Positions 1 through 14,284 of a stretch of DNA of 64,000 bases are shown in pieces. The translations under genes and the position numbers were made by a program. Within the stretch, counting starts at the first letter, position 1. Every line of letters starts with the position of its first letter. The notes under the pieces were generated by a model. That model had not been told where the DNA came from and made no database searches. It saw only the letters and a list, made by a program, of their open reading frames with translations. This DNA is from Paralichthys olivaceus (Eukaryota > Chordata > Actinopteri > Pleuronectiformes > Paralichthyidae): the NCBI RefSeq assembly GCF_024713975.1, contig NC_091116.1, forward strand, positions 6,388,621 through 6,452,620. Direction: 5' to 3'.

Positions 1-1660
1 GTAAAGTAAAGACAGCTGCACAGTGACTAATTGTAAAAAGCCAGTTTCATACATCTTGTTGGAAAAAACGATTCATGGGATAAATAATTCTGCACCACAT
101 GCTGGGCTTTAGCAGTAGTCTCTCCTGCAGGCTCAAACATTCACACATTTCTCACACATATCTGTGTTTTATAGCAAAGAGGCTTCCAATCTTTAGCTTT
201 AAGTGCAGTTTAAGAGGTTATCCAAACAAGAACGCTGCATATGTAACATGGGAAGCAGCAAAACTGTCTCCTGTTTAAACCTGGAACATATGTTAAATAG
301 TCCTGCGGGACAAAATATGATAAAGGGGGTTTTAACACAGCAAAGTTCGTGCTCAGCCTTTAAATTGCACGAGGGCCCCTGGAGAATTTCCTGTCTTAAG
401 GGTTTACTCTCAGGGAAATTCTTCTAAACTGTATATGTTATATTCAGTTAGTGCACTTTTGATAATATAAATGGACTAGAAATCCCCTGAATACATGTAG
501 AGAGTAATAAAATGTGAGTGGAACACTGCGTAATGCATTTGCTCAACTTTTAAATGTTTCAAAGCTCTGCAACTATTTTCAAAAGAACCTGTGACGTAAC
601 ATTGCTGACCATTACTGATGTACATCACACACATACAAAAAACGAGGAGGTTTTGAGCTGGGACGAGACAACCACACCAAAACGTGCAACGCATGCATCC
701 TGCGGACAGTGACGTGAACTCGCGGTGTTGCGTCATGCGCCGACGAGAGCCTCCTCTGGACGTGCAGCGGACACAGAGCAGCAGCAATAGCGACTGCAAA
801 GATCAAACTGAGTGTTTTTGCATGTTTTAACCATTAATTGCTGATTGTTTATCATTAACATTTCTGGCCACCGTGCTTCTACCTCGAAGACATCCTGTGC
901 TTTCTGCTGTTGTAATTATAGGCTGGTGCAGACTCCATACCTGCTTGATTTAAAACATGGAGAACATCATCTTGTAAGTGCATCAGTAATTACAATGCAA
1001 TTGCAATAAAATGTATAATTTTTTTATATTTATTTGACTTATGGTATAGTGATGCAACTACTCTTTAAGTATAAAGCTATACTGTGGCTGCAATGTTACC
1101 TCTCATCTCTTATGAGCTGTCTTCTTCTTTTTATTGTTTCTATCCTTCTAATTGCTTTTATTTATTACGTCTTGTATGTAGTTGCATGTGCCCAGCGACT
1201 AATGTTATAACGAACTATGTCATATGCAATCTGGAAGCTTGTGGGTTACAGAAGCACAAACCAAAGTTTGTCTTGAAGATGGTGCAGGGGAGGAGACATT
1301 GACTTTAACGTGCACCGATATGTGGATATCTACACCTCTAAATCTGCACCTTCAAGTGCAATGCAACAATAACAATACTTCAACAACAATAAAAGCAGGT
1401 ATGATGTTTGGATCACCTGTCTGAAGTCCCTTCAGGCTGATTTTATGACTCTTTCAAGGGGAGGTGCCACGGTAGGTGTAAAAAAAATGGATGGTGTTTA
1501 AATATGGCGAAAACATGCAAAAACCACATTTGTCACGAGCAAAGATCCACAGTGGCAATCAAGTGCTTGGACGTGTGCAATACCTCAACAGACAGTGCAC
1601 AAACACACACAGACTTGAGCGCTGTAACATCAATGACGAAAAGGTGACATGACATCGGAT
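1..1660. other. Left-edge region inside the col18a1 gene, no certain exon
   Basis: This stretch lies downstream of the collagen XVIII long first exon and is presumably the start of its following intron. I searched it for the next collagen XVIII exon (the laminin-G/TSPN domain) and did not find it. A CpG-richer patch at about 640-790 contains CRE-like TGACGTGA and TGCGTCAT words. On the plus strand it is followed by an ATG at 957 and a donor-like CTT/GTAAGT at 973/974, and an AATAAA lies near 1388. I cannot assemble a coding gene from these. Confidence 0.4.
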
Positions 1661-1707
1661 TCAAAATGTATCAGCACACACAATACATTCGAACCCGCCG
1701 GGGTTAC

Positions 1708-2626
1708 CTTTCCAGTTACTACTTGACACGCATGAGGGCTCCTCTGCTCTTTCAGGCAGGAGGCAACACTCCACCGGGAGACGCCCGTTCTCCAGGGACG
1801 CCCAGCAGCTGTCCCGCAGGACGTGGCAGAAGCTGCGGCAGGGCAGGAGCGAGGGGGCTCGGGGCGAAGGGCACCTGGGGGCCAGCAAGAGGCAGAGGAA
1901 CCACTCTGTGCCGTGGTGACACCCCGCCCTCGTCAGCCACGCCCACTCCTGCAGCGCCGCCCCCACCTCTTCCACAGATGTGTGGTTGAAAAAATTGGGC
2001 AGCGTGAAAAACTTTGACTGTTTGCCCGAGCAAATGGACCAATCAGAGGGCACGGGGAGACACCGTTGGATGCGACCATCGGCGGGGGTCGGCTTTGAAT
2101 CCAGAGCACCCCCAAGAGTTCCGTTCACTTTAAAAACATCACCGGTTAAATTGCGAGGCAGGACTTTATCACCTGTCGAGACCGATTCAAGATCTGTCTC
2201 AAGATCATCTGTGGACGCTGATCCTGAGCCAGATCCATCCCCTGCACCCACCCCAGACCCCTCCTCCAACCTCTCCCCTCGGAGCCTGTCTGTATTACCC
2301 GTCATGTTCGGGGTCACGCTCTCCACCTTCTCTGTGAGGCCTGCGTTAGTAGTCGTGGCGGTCGGGGTCCCGTTCCACGCCTCGACAATCTTACGGATCC
2401 CTGTGGCAACGTCGATGATTTCTTCCCCAAGCCCGGACAGGTTGTCATCCTCCTCCTCCACCTCCACCTTCTTCTCTGTGCCATTGAGTGTCACGGTGGC
2501 ACCTGTCGCTGCCGTCGTCTCTGTTGGGATTTCTGTGGTGGGATTTGGTTTTGGGATCCAAAACCAGGCCTCCAGGCTCCCAGAGCAGAGGACCAAGACA
2601 AGAAGCCACGTCTGGATTCTCCACAT
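1708..2626 (-). CDS. Collagen XVIII alpha-1, first exon of the long (frizzled) isoform, partial gene
   Basis: Collagen XVIII is a secreted basement-membrane heparan sulfate proteoglycan; its C-terminal endostatin and collagenous parts lie outside this window. The exon encodes 306 residues. A signal peptide starts at MWRIQTWLLVLVLC. A mucin-like acidic Ser/Thr/Gly-rich region follows, containing the conserved GLGEEIIDVATGIRKIVEAW stretch (DUF959-type). Last comes a frizzled cysteine-rich domain beginning at RCLPVPSDWSIC, with eleven cysteines. The reading frame is also open from an upstream ATG at 2689, but the ATG at 2626 directly precedes the hydrophobic signal core, so I chose it. The exon ends at a GTAACC donor (1707) in phase 1. 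This combination of DUF959 plus frizzled is, to my knowledge, specific to the collagen XVIII long form. The remaining exons are off the left edge. Confidence 0.88.
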
Positions 2627-3867
2627 GCTGCCGGCTCCTGCAACAGTCCTTCCAAGTGATCCACACGGCGCTCTCACTGTTTCCTCCAATAAGCGCCACC
2701 TGTTAGCCAGCCGGTCAGCAGTTCAATCCAAGCTGTTGGAGGGCCACTGAGCATCCACTGAATGAGAGCTGCAACATAAAAACTCCCACTCTCAGACCCT
2801 CCCTCCAGATCTCAACTCAGTACAACACTGCTGCAAACTCCCTCATAAAAAAAAAAAAAAAAGCTTACATGGACGGGGGGAGACAGAAGTGTGGGGGGAA
2901 GGCTTGCTATATACTGAAGCTGCTGGAAGTCATTGGTTACTCAAGAGTTGCCCCGACACACACTCCTCCCTGTGTGAGCTGAAAAGTCGCTCCCCTAAGA
3001 CCCTTTTCTACCACATGAGAGAAAAAGAATGCAAGCGTGCCTGTTACCGCAATGACACACCCATCCATGCACAGAAGAAATATGGAGTTTTTAAAATACT
3101 GTTTGACCACAATAAAAAGGTTCTGATTAGGATCATTCTGAATTCAAAGCTGTCAAACACAAGACATTTAGAAGACGTGACCTTGAGTTGCAGAAAGTTG
3201 AGTCGTCAGGGATCTGTTGTTTTTAAATCACATTCTGGCACAATTCTTAAATCCAGTTTAAGGATTTAAAGGAATTTTATTTGTCACATGCACAGAGATG
3301 CAAGGTAGAACATGTTTCTGTGCAGGCATAGCAAAGGGATCAATAATAAAGAACATAAACTAGATAAATAAAATAGCATTACATAAAATAAAATACTAGT
3401 ACATTAGGTTGAAGACTTCGTAAAAGCTCTCTACACACAGAAAACATGCAGGCACATTTTCTCAAAACCACTTAGATGACAAGATCGACGCCACACCAGG
3501 TTAATTAAACAAGACACAACATGTTCATTTAATGAGTGTTAGATGTAGACACTTTTTAAAGGGCTAGACATTTAAAGTATAAAGTAATAAACAGATTATT
3601 CCTATAATTATGTTCTCTCTCTTCTCTCATGTGCCAACTATCATGTGATCACTGTGGCTCTTTTCATAAGAAATAAAAGTAGAATTACTGCACTGCGGTT
3701 CTATGCCCCCACCAACCTGAAAGGTTTCTATGTACATATTTCTACATACTTTACCTTTAACCACTGAACATAATCACTTTATCCAAAAATCTTAGTCCAC
3801 TGTCACAAAAACTAACAACCATCCATCCATCCATGATCTACACCACTAAGGGTCTCGAGGCTCTGGG

Positions 3868-4140
3868 AGGCAAGGAGGGAAGGAAGGAAAGAAGGAAGGT
3901 TGCTTCCCTGCTTGCTTGCATTTATTCATCCATCCATCCATCCTTTATCTATTCCACTTATCCTTAAAGGAAAAAAGACTCAGGAAAGGAAGAAAGCAAG
4001 AATGGAAGGCAGGCTGAAAGGACGAAAGGAAGGTAGGAAGGTTGCTTGCTTGCTTCCAGCCATCTATCCATTGATCTATTATTTAAAACACTTATCCTTT
4101 TAAAATTGCAGGGCTTTGGAAAGGAAGGAAGGAAAGAAGG
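3868..4140. repeat. Compound GGAA / GCTT / CATC low-complexity repeat
   Basis: Degenerate GGAAGGAAAGAAGG runs alternate with GCTTGCTTGC and CATCCATCCATCC runs. The unit occurs twice: a purine run, then GGAAGGTTGCTT, then a CATC-like run, then a CACTTATCCTT word (about 3868-3965 and 4000-4100), then a third purine run. This looks like a tandem duplication of a compound microsatellite followed by drift. No gene overlaps it. Confidence 0.7.
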
Positions 4141-5117
4141 TAAACACAGGGGAGAACATGCAAACTCCTCACATAAAGGCAGGATCTGAAACGTGCCGCT
4201 CATCTTTGTTTAACTAACATTATTTAAAAGTGTCAAATAATCAGCCAGTTAATCAGTATAGCTGCAGCGTGGTCGCTCAGGCTCTCAGAGGTTCTGGGGT
4301 TTTTCTCTAATCTTGCATGTTTCTTGTGAATTAATGTGCAGTTGTACCTGTGGAGCAACATATAGGTTGAAAACAACTGGAAGCAGCCAACTGGTTATAA
4401 TGACACAGATCAATGCCCTGCAGCAGATGCAAGCAGAGACAAAAAGACAAATGTTCAGTTACACAATGATGACATGTCGTTTTGATTTATTGCCTCGTTT
4501 CAAAGAGAAGCGATATTGTGTTCGACTACTATCACCACAGACTCACTCTGCTGATTAACAACTCGGTGATGAGAAAGAAAAGCAAACACAGCGAAACCCA
4601 AAAGTGAGGAAAAGTAAAGCAGCAGAGTGAGGGGCATGAATGAAAGGCAGCAGCTGAGGGAGCGAGGACGCCAGGGAGGGCGTGTCTGATTGGATCAGCA
4701 GCTTAAGCTTTTCTCCCGGGGGACCGACTCCATTGCCTCATCGCGAAAAATCCTCGGAGAATGTACCACCTCCAGGTTCTCACAGATGGGCGATAAGGGA
4801 AGAAGGGACCCCCTCCACCTCCGCCTTTTTTCCAGGCCTTCTCCTCCTCCTCAACGCTGCCCTGAGTGCCCCCATCATCCAGCTCCCCGCCTCATCTGCC
4901 AAGCTAGGACATCCAGCTGTTACACATTCCAGCGCTCAGACCTCCCACACCCACGCTGCATGTGACATGTGGAGATTTGGAAACTGCTGCATCTTGATCA
5001 CTTGTGCATTCATCCGCCATCGCTCCTGCTGTCAGCGTGTGAGCCGGAGGCGCACTGAACCAGACGCTGAGCAGAGCTACTTTTCTGCTTGGGAAACTGG
5101 ACTGGATGCTGTGTCTG

Positions 5118-5142
5118 TGTGTGTCAGTGTTTGTGTCAGTGT

Positions 5143-5185
<43 letters not shown>

Positions 5186-5196
5186 TGTGTGTGTCA
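5118..5196. repeat. GT microsatellite, interrupted
   Basis: Mostly GTGTGT with scattered CA and TT interruptions; the longest pure run is about 5150-5181. It produces long but meaningless open frames (Cys-Val repeats on plus, Thr-His repeats on minus). Confidence 0.9.
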
Positions 5197-5413
5197 GATC
5201 AAGAGTTTTGGCCCAAAGGTCACCAATCCCAGTCAAAGCTCAGTGCACAATTTGATCAAGTATATCTTGACTTGACTTTCTCATCACTATACCACAACAA
5301 TGTCCATTCAGAAAAATATAACTGCGCCAACAATAGAAAATTAAATAGCAACACCAAAACTGAGCATTAATGAGTGGCAACGGTTCTTTATCTGGGTTGT
5401 ATTACAGGGAAAT

Positions 5414-5453
5414 AGTTTTAGAATTTAATTGTGTGCAATTAAATTCTAAAACT
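5414..5453. repeat. Perfect 18-bp inverted repeat with 4-base loop
   Basis: The left arm 5414-5431 (AGTTTTAGAATTTAATTG) is exactly complementary to the right arm 5436-5453, with loop TGTG. The arms are AT-rich. No gene or element boundary was recognised around it. Confidence 0.9.
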
Positions 5454-8400
5454 CAATTTTCTTTTTGACAAAGAAGTGATTTCCAGGTGTACAGCGTCAA
5501 ATGTCAGCAAATATTTTACGCTGGAAAGTCCCACAAGCAAACAACGACATGTAAGTAAAATGAATTGATTGTTTCATATTCCTAGATTGATATACCTGTA
5601 ATTGGTCCTCGGTTGTGACCGTCAAACTACATAATAGAAGAAGTTCTATGGCATCACTTCCACATAGGGTTAGTAGCATACAGCTGTTGAAATACATTAT
5701 GTAAGTTATTATTTATTCAGTGCTCAGATCAGTACTCGGTATCAGCCAAGTATCAGAAGGGTTAGGGCATCAGGAAGGGGAAGATGGTATCTCTAGTAAA
5801 TATGCTGTTATACTCAATACCTGACTGTCACAAATAATAAAATCCTATATGTCTTATTGTTGCAGCTATTACAAAAAGCAATTACAGAGATTGATTTTTT
5901 TTGACACAAGAAAAAAGCCTTTTTCTTACTAAAGTTGATTTCTTAAACACATCTGGACTCAAAGCGCAGGTTCGACTTTTTCCTTCATCATCGACGTATA
6001 CCAGTTAATACATCAGCATAAAGGCCCTGCAGACTCTCCCATATACACGTGTGACCCTCCCTCTGTGTTTCCAGCACTTTTCATCACTATCAGCTGTCAG
6101 CTGCCCTGACCTGCACAGGGCCATGAGCAGGGTAAGTAAACACACCGCGGCATTATGCTCCAGTGAGTCAGTGAATGTAACTTCATGAGGCCACCTGGTG
6201 CAGTAATATGTACATATACATACAGTTGGTGCAGCTTCTGCAGCTGCATGTTAAAGCTCCATTGGGAACGTGTCTCCTTAAAGAAAACATTTCCCCCTTA
6301 AACACTTCGATCCCATCGGTTTCTGACTTTCACTGCATTTTTCTCTCTGCACTGGATTTCCCAGCATGCTTTTCAAGTAGCCCTGGAAAATGTGCATGGC
6401 CTGAACATGTTGATTTTATTTCGGAAGGAAGCCCTTGGGATGTTTGGTGTTCCTTTTTAAAATTGTTGTCTCCAGGAACAAAAAAACTCTGAGCTAACAT
6501 GTGCACTACTTTTAAAAGAAACAGTTAAAAATGGAATATGACAAACTTTTTTAAACAAAGATTTTTAGAAGTAAACACAGGGCTGTCCACTTCAAACTAA
6601 ATAGACACAAATTGAAAACCTTTAACTTTTCTTATTTCCCTCTATTGCCTGGTGACTGATGTACAGTAAGTTGTTTGTATTGGATTCAGCTTATATGTAA
6701 ATGTGTAAATAAGTGCAGAGGCAGTGCCGATGACAGCATGTCAGGGCTGTCCACTTACTTACGGCCATGCAGGATGGATGGAAGAACTGTGAATGAGTCC
6801 TAACAGTAAGGGAGGATGTGTAACGGCATTATGGGATATTTGTGAGAAAGAGAGAGGGAGGGAGTGTATGACTTGCAGCTGTACTAAATTACCAAAGGAA
6901 GGGCTAAATCTCTCCCAACCTCGACTAATCAACTATCGCCATGGCAACAAGATCCTTCCGGAGACTGCCGGGGCGACCGAACACAGAGAAATTACGACTT
7001 TAGCATTTGTGTTTAAAGAGTTTTCCTCTTGAGTTGTTTGCGGCTGATTAAATCTCTGCATCTGAGATGGTGTCTCTCTATGACAAGTGGGGACGAGGCA
7101 GGAGTTCATACCCGTCACCAGCAGACATACTTGCACTGCGATTAGTTAAATTTACAGACACTTAAGGTTGACATGTTTGTAGAGCCATTAATCAGCAAAA
7201 CGTTTGCCTCATTTAACCTGTACGTCTCACAAATTGCAAAGTCAAAGCCCTTGTTGCTGCTTCTTCTCATTTTCCATCTTTTGTCTAATAACCGTGCAGT
7301 CTCAGGACAATCCGAGCAAGCGTGCATGTGTGCGTCCCTGCTGGGGTTTCACAGGCCAGGCAGCTCCAACGTCTCAGAATTTAATTGGTGTATCATGTTA
7401 CCGTTTCCCACAGGGATTCCCAGCAGTTCACATGCTAAGATATATGTGTTGGCCATAAAATACTGGTGAGGGGACACACATGCTGTCAGCAGGGAGGTAG
7501 GAGCGTGGAATGGTGTCCACAAACCTTTGGAAATGCAGTTTTCCACTCATGTACTCACAGTACTTGGGTAAACCAGCAGATGGCAGAAGCACATTGTATT
7601 TATGTTACAGGAGATTTATTCTCTCACTCTTTGCAACAGCTTTTATTCAATCAATCAATTATCTCACCAGGAAATCTAAATTATTTATTTAGTGCAGAAA
7701 GGCCTTGTTGCATAATGTGAACTGTGAACATGTGAATGCACAAGAGAGAAAATGTGAATAAAAATCAGCTTAAACTGCATCCAAAAAAATAAGCCTGCCT
7801 ATTTATCTTTTATGATTTTTCCAAAATGTTGTTTCAAAACCAAAAACTGTTTTAATGGAGCTACCAAAAAATGCAGAAAGAATAAATGCTGCCACCTGTT
7901 GTCTAAAGCCTGAAGTACATGCAAAAAAGAGCCTCTGCATAAATATGCATTAAAAACCAGTTTATTATTATTTATATGTTAGTTACTTAATAGAAATCTC
8001 CCTGTTATGTCTGTAAATCTTACAGGGTTAGGGTTACAGCCAGCTTTGCTTTGTGATCACCTCGCTCATACTCAAATCCAAGAAGCAGAGAGAAAAGAAA
8101 GGAAAAGAAAAAAGTCCCCCGTGAGGCATCTTGGCAGAAGCTCCTCAGAAATGAACACCCATGACACTCCTCCCTCCTTCTCTATATCGGTATGTTGAAG
8201 TGGGTTTTTTTTTTGGCACGGACAAAGAAGCGGGGCATTTCCAGACAAGAGGGTGTGAGGGGCATCTTGTCGGCCCCTTATCGAGCGTCAATGCTCGAAT
8301 TGAGCAACATGGGAGCGAGACAGTTGGCTCCTTGTGCAGAGAATCCCAATCGCTGAATGGGAACATTTGTTGTGGTAGCAATGAGACATAATGGGAGGAA

Positions 8401-11400
8401 TTTAATGTGGTGGCTCCGTTTTCAAATGTGAGAAAAAGCCAAAACAAATGAAAAGCTCTGTTCCAGAAAGAGGAAAAATCCTCGATCCTTCATTGTACCC
8501 CGACACATCTGTCTCTTTTCAGCTGATCTCACCTGTCTGAGGTGCATTTTTGCAGCATGAGTCTGAGGAGACGTGACATTCGAGTCGAGTGCAAGAGGCC
8601 TCAACGCCGCGGGAACCTTTAAATTCCTGCACAAAAGATTCTATACTCGAGGGCACGGACTGCTCATAACCTCAGCAATGCACCCAAAACCACAGACGCT
8701 CATCCAGAGCAGCTCCTGTAACACAGAGCAACATATCCGGTTTCAATCAGAGATTCTCTTTTACATCGGAGGCAAATATTTTCAGGATCGTCCGCTTTTT
8801 AGAATGTTTAATTGATGATAGCATGATCAGCGAGTGTTTCTTTGAAAGTGTCAAAGGAAAAGAAGTATAAAGGCAGAAAAACCTGACTGCTAACACCTGT
8901 GCTTAAATGTGATTCACTCCCTGCAGCGCTTCACTGGAGCAGCTGCTAAATAGTGTGTAATTGCAAAAAGTTCAAGTGGTAAATCATTTCCAATAACCGG
9001 TTTTGTTATTGAGGTTAAATTTAGGTCGTGTGTACAGTTTTTTCGATCATCAGACGGCCCCTGCTTCTGAAGTCTCTGGAAACATAAATCCGGTCTTTAA
9101 AAAATGAATGTGACGCTTGACTTAAACTGGAGAAGCTGAATTTTTGACCAGTTTAAAATCTTTGAAACACATTTTTGAGAGAGAAAGTTTGTCTCCCATC
9201 ATTTGGATTCACTTTATGAATAAATACTTTAATGGCCACTTTTGACAAGAAGATAAATAACTCTATGGGAACCTGAATTTTGTTTTAAGACTAAACTTAA
9301 AATCATTTTTCTCCTCACACGCGTGAAACTGAGGATTTTTACTCTGATGACTGACGTATGCAAAACCAACAATGACATGTTCAAGAACAGGAGGCGTGAA
9401 AGGTTGTTTTCTCTCATCGGCGCCCCTGATATCCCCGATCCGACCCGAACCTGGAATGCAAATCACAACAAACAACTTTATGCAATTCAGTCATCAATCT
9501 CTGCTCGGTGAATCTGTCGTGTCAGTAAAACTCAGACAAACAAGAACGCGAGGAGCGACCTCCGTGCTTCGTCTCCCGTGCCACCTCTTGGCTGATTTAC
9601 AGCGGCGTGAATCAGAGGTCAGTGGCCTCCGTGTTGGCAGCCGTCCCGCCTCCCCCTCTGGGTGATATGAGCATCAGAGCCTTGTTCGGCCATCGCTGGG
9701 GGAATGATTAATACCCTCCCTCCTCATTTTACTGTCGGTGCTCGTCAAGACTGTTGGGATGTTCTCCGCAAAACATGTCGTCGGCTCAATGGAAACTATG
9801 ACAATGGAGGGTCACCCCTGCTCCGGGTTGAGGGCAGTTCAGTCTGCACATACACGTTTCACTGTCAAGCATTTTCACGTCAGCCTGAATAAAATAAATC
9901 TACTGATTTGTGACTTTTTCAGTTGTGAACAAAAAGCTTTTCTGTTTGGTGTCATGACCTGTGCTTGTGCATTCAAGTGCATGGAGGATAATTAAGCAGT
10001 TTTATAGGAAACTATAGCTTCAGACGTATGTGGTATCTAACAAGTGGCTCTTTGTTATGCCTGTAGTGTTATATCAAAATGAAAATAAGTTTTAAAACAT
10101 TGGGGAAATGACACTCTTGAAGGTAAATCAATAGTGTGTTGAGTGATTTTTGTCTTATGTGTCAACTATTTTTATATTCAATAAATTATCCAGGTAAATT
10201 TCCACACATTAAGGCCGAACATATCATTCATCAAATTTTTCCCCTCTGTCCATTTGTTTGTTTGTGTTTTTGTACATAAGAGGATGACGTAAAAACTTCT
10301 GGATGGATAATAATAAAAGAATGAAGAAGATAAGGGTATAAAATTTAAATGATTACAATCCACAGCAGTTGCGTGAAAATACAGCAAATATCCAAACGTA
10401 TGTCATTGACCTGAGTTAAAATCCCTCTCTCCTAAGACAAATCTTTGCTGCAGCAGGGTCTGGATGAATAAATGATCCAAAGCCACGAATAAGACTGACA
10501 GTATCAATATTTGTCTGTTTGTCAATATTATCAGGAGAAACAACAATCTTGCAGGATTAAAGCTTTAAATGACTTATTGCTTAAGGGCCCCTTACGAGAT
10601 CTGAAACCTGAATCAGCAAGCTTTGTGTAACAGGAGGCAAAAATCCAAGCTCGGACCTGAAGTCTGATTTTGATTCCTTCATTTAGAAGCTGGAAATGGA
10701 GCAAAAGGTTTGCATGCTATTTGTGGATAAGTGATGAAAGAGGCGAGCAGGTGGGAGGCACCAACCACCTCCGCTGTTATCTACCATTATCACCACCTCA
10801 AAGCCGTCCGCTCTGCAGCTGGAACAACACAGCCTTTATTCCTAGTGACAGAGACACGACATATCAGATTGGGCTGCATAGAAAAGATGGAAGACGGGTA
10901 CTAAAAACATCCTGTCACCCCTCAGCTCGACCTCACACTTCCGCTGTCAACCTGAAAAAGCTGGCAGAAGGTAGTAAGCACCCACAGCTGCCTTTATGAG
11001 CCTTTTAAAGTCTTCTCCTCTGCTGCTGGAAAGAGCTTTGGTGTTTCTTCTGTTTCTGTCTGCAGGTCTCATTAGACCTGAAGGGGCCCGGCTCAGGCAC
11101 GGCCGCCGAGTTTGAGACAAACGCAGGATAAAAGCAGTAATTACAGATAAAAGTGGGAGTTAACCACAGATGAGAAACGTCCTCGAGGCTACAGAGGCAA
11201 TGAGGAGCTGAGGATGCAACATGTTATTCCCTGCAGGGTTAATGTGGCAGAAAACCAGGATCAGCAGTCACACCCAAGAAAATCCAGTCCAAGTTGATAC
11301 TGAGTTATTTATAAAGACTACTTTTTTACGTCCTTTTTTTCAACATAAGATATTAAATAACTTTTACCATCTATATCAAAGTTGTCAGACTCTTAAAATC

Positions 11401-14284
11401 CCCCAAACCAAAGTTTGATATTCTCATCTTTATAATCATCAATAAACATAAACCAGAAATCGGATAATATAATAAAGGAATTCTGTTTTTTCTTTGAAAT
11501 GGTCAAGAACAGAGCGACAATTATAGGTGAAAACGAAAATGTTGGGTCCAAACCAGAGTGGTAATAACAACAGGGCTGAGAACAAACAAGTTAAACCTCC
11601 ATCGCCCACTTCCTGTCCAGTCAAAACCTCCTTGATGTTCTCATCGCAGCGAGAGAAATGTCCAGTCCCCATTCATTTCACCCACTCAGCCTCCTCTAGA
11701 CTTATAATTTTAAAAACCTTTAATCTGAAAGAGTGACACATGAGTCCAGGAGTTGATATTCTGTCGGGTTTAGGTCACCTTAGAAAAGAACACATTTTTC
11801 TGAAACTGTTTCCATAAAACCTGATAATCATCTGGATTTATTGCAATTTCCTTGTATTACACTACATCAGTCGAGCGTTCCTATTAAACTGCCAACAAAG
11901 TGTAAGTCAGGACACGATGAGTGAAGTTGAAATAAATCTCAGTTAAGAAATGAGTGGAAAAAAGTTAAGATACTTCAGGGTGATAAGATGAGTCATAAAA
12001 TCAGAAAATAACAAAATGAGTTACAATTCAAGTCAAGACACTTCAAAATAAATATTTTAAGCCAAGACGAGTCCACAAAATTGAAGATTAGTTTACATTC
12101 ATGATGATAAGCCGCATATGATACGTTGACAAACATCAAGATATGAAAAGTGAAGATAAGTGCAAATAAGAGATTTTGAGTCAATATAAGAAATAGAAAT
12201 AAGAATCACCAAGATAAGACGCAAGAGCAAAGTATGCATAAGTAGCATAAGTAAAAAAGATATTAACAGGAGAGTAAGATTAATGCCAAACAATAAGTTC
12301 ATGAGAATGAAAAGTCACGAAAGATTTCAGATCCCTGAGAGACATAAAAGAACGAGCAGCCATCTTTGTGTAAAAACAAGCAGGAGAGATGAAGAGCACG
12401 ACATGTGTCACGTTATCAGATCTACAGCAGCGGCTCATCCAGACGTGTTTTCCATCCAAACCCAAACAGAGAGCCTTCATCACTGGCTTATCTGCAGCAA
12501 ACGTGCTGATTAGTGGTTCGGCTGAGGGAGAAACCGCAGCGTGATGATTTCCTAAGCGATCCTCCAAAGACACCACAGCCACTCACTGTAATCACTTGCT
12601 GTGTTTTCACATAAATAAATATCTACTTCTCTCCGTCAACACAACTGATAACAATCAAACAGCGATTTCCCCTTTCATCCATCTTGTGAAAACTGTTGTG
12701 TCATGTCCTGCTGCAGCTAATGAATATCACTTAATCAGTCAATTAAATAAAAATAAAAATGTTTGGAGTCCAAAACACAAAGATATTCCATCTTAAAAGT
12801 TACAGAACAGAGCAGACCAGCAAATAAATTGCATTTGCAAAAGTGGAAATAAGTTTTTTTTTTGCGTGTGTTGATTAATAAAAGGATGCAATTGGCTTTA
12901 TTGATCCACAGGAACATTGATGAAGAGATTTATTTTCTAATTTCCCAATCATGCTACTCTGCATTTAGGATGGCAAATCCAATGTTAACCCCCACCCAGA
13001 GTCTTGAGCCTGCCCTGCAGCTGTATCATGGATTTATATGTTCAGGTGAGTTTTGCACCTCGATGCTGACTTTGTGTAGAACTCACCACGTACTTGCTTT
13101 TATTGAGCTCCAGGCTTCAAAACACAAAATGAAAACATCAGCCAGCAAATTTCCCCCTAAAATGCAGCGTAGATATTTTTTGCTGGTAGTGTCGTGTTGA
13201 GACACGCCGAACAAGCTGCACGTTCAGGAAATAAAGGACAAAAAGTGGTGAAAAAAACAGCATAACACTTGATGACAATGCCCTGACATCCTGAGTGTGC
13301 ATGGCGCAGCTACGTGCACGACTAAAACAGTTCATTGGTTTTTATTTGCTTCATTTGTTTGCTTTGATGAAATATAGCATCATCAATCATTGAAGCGGGG
13401 CAGTTTGGCCACCCAGGCCGCTGCTTGTGTTACAGCATACTTCCACAAAGTGCTTACACGCCGTGTAAACACAATTACAGTAAATCTGAGTGGTGTTAGA
13501 TCTGTCGAATGTCGAGGAAAAACAAATCAAATCGGATTTAAACTATGAGGATTCACTTCAAGGAAACAAACCCAGCCTCGGAGACGGTGAAAAGTTACGA
13601 TGCTCGCTGTTTGAAGGAGTTGGAATTTCCTTATTTGGAAGATTCACATTCCTACATCCTGCTTCGCCCTCTTCTATAATTCCTAAATTACCCAGGAGGC
13701 CTTACAAACCTGCTGCAAGTTCAATATTTAGAATAACAAAATGCTGCACTCCTAATTCTGGGTTTTTGTTGGTGTTAAAAGCATGCAAAATAAAAAACAA
13801 GTTAAATAAGAGGTTCGATTCATACGTTTACAGCAGATTGTATATGCACCTTACACAGATCTTATAATGTGAATTGATGGAGAGTGTAGAAATAAGTAGA
13901 GCTTCTATCTGAGGGGTCACCAAGCAAATGATGGGGTAGAAATGAGACAAGATTTTCCATTTTTAATAAAACTTGTTGTATCCATTTTTGTAGCTACAGA
14001 TTATTCAAATGAAACAATCAGGGATGTTTACAGAGGAAAAAATTGGTCTGGTCTTAAAAAGCTTTTTCATCTGAACCACAAACATTTCAGCATCGTACAT
14101 GCAATGAAAATCTCAGAAACAAAAGAAAACACAATTACCTTTGATAACATTTGATTTTTTTTTAACCATTTTTAAGAGCATTTTATTCCCACACTGCACC
14201 AGCCGAAATGCTTGTGTGATGCTTGTCGGAGAATTTCTGCATAAACAGTAGTGTGTCTCTACATGAATGTACAGACATGCCTGA

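Noticed and set aside
1980-2750. 256-codon plus-strand open frame
   Set aside because: It lies antisense to the col18a1 frizzled exon and has no splice context or family resemblance; GC-rich antisense openness explains it.
3264-3420. Possible SINE or LINE 3' fragment (AAGGAATTTTATTTGTCACA and following AT-rich tail)
   Set aside because: It resembles teleost repeat ends only loosely, and I could not define borders or a family.
4682-5275. 197-codon plus-strand open frame
   Set aside because: Its second half is a GT repeat read as Cys-Val and the first half has no recognisable domain or splice context.
13490-13867. 125-codon plus-strand open frame
   Set aside because: No family resemblance, AT-rich codon use and no splice sites of note; treated as chance.
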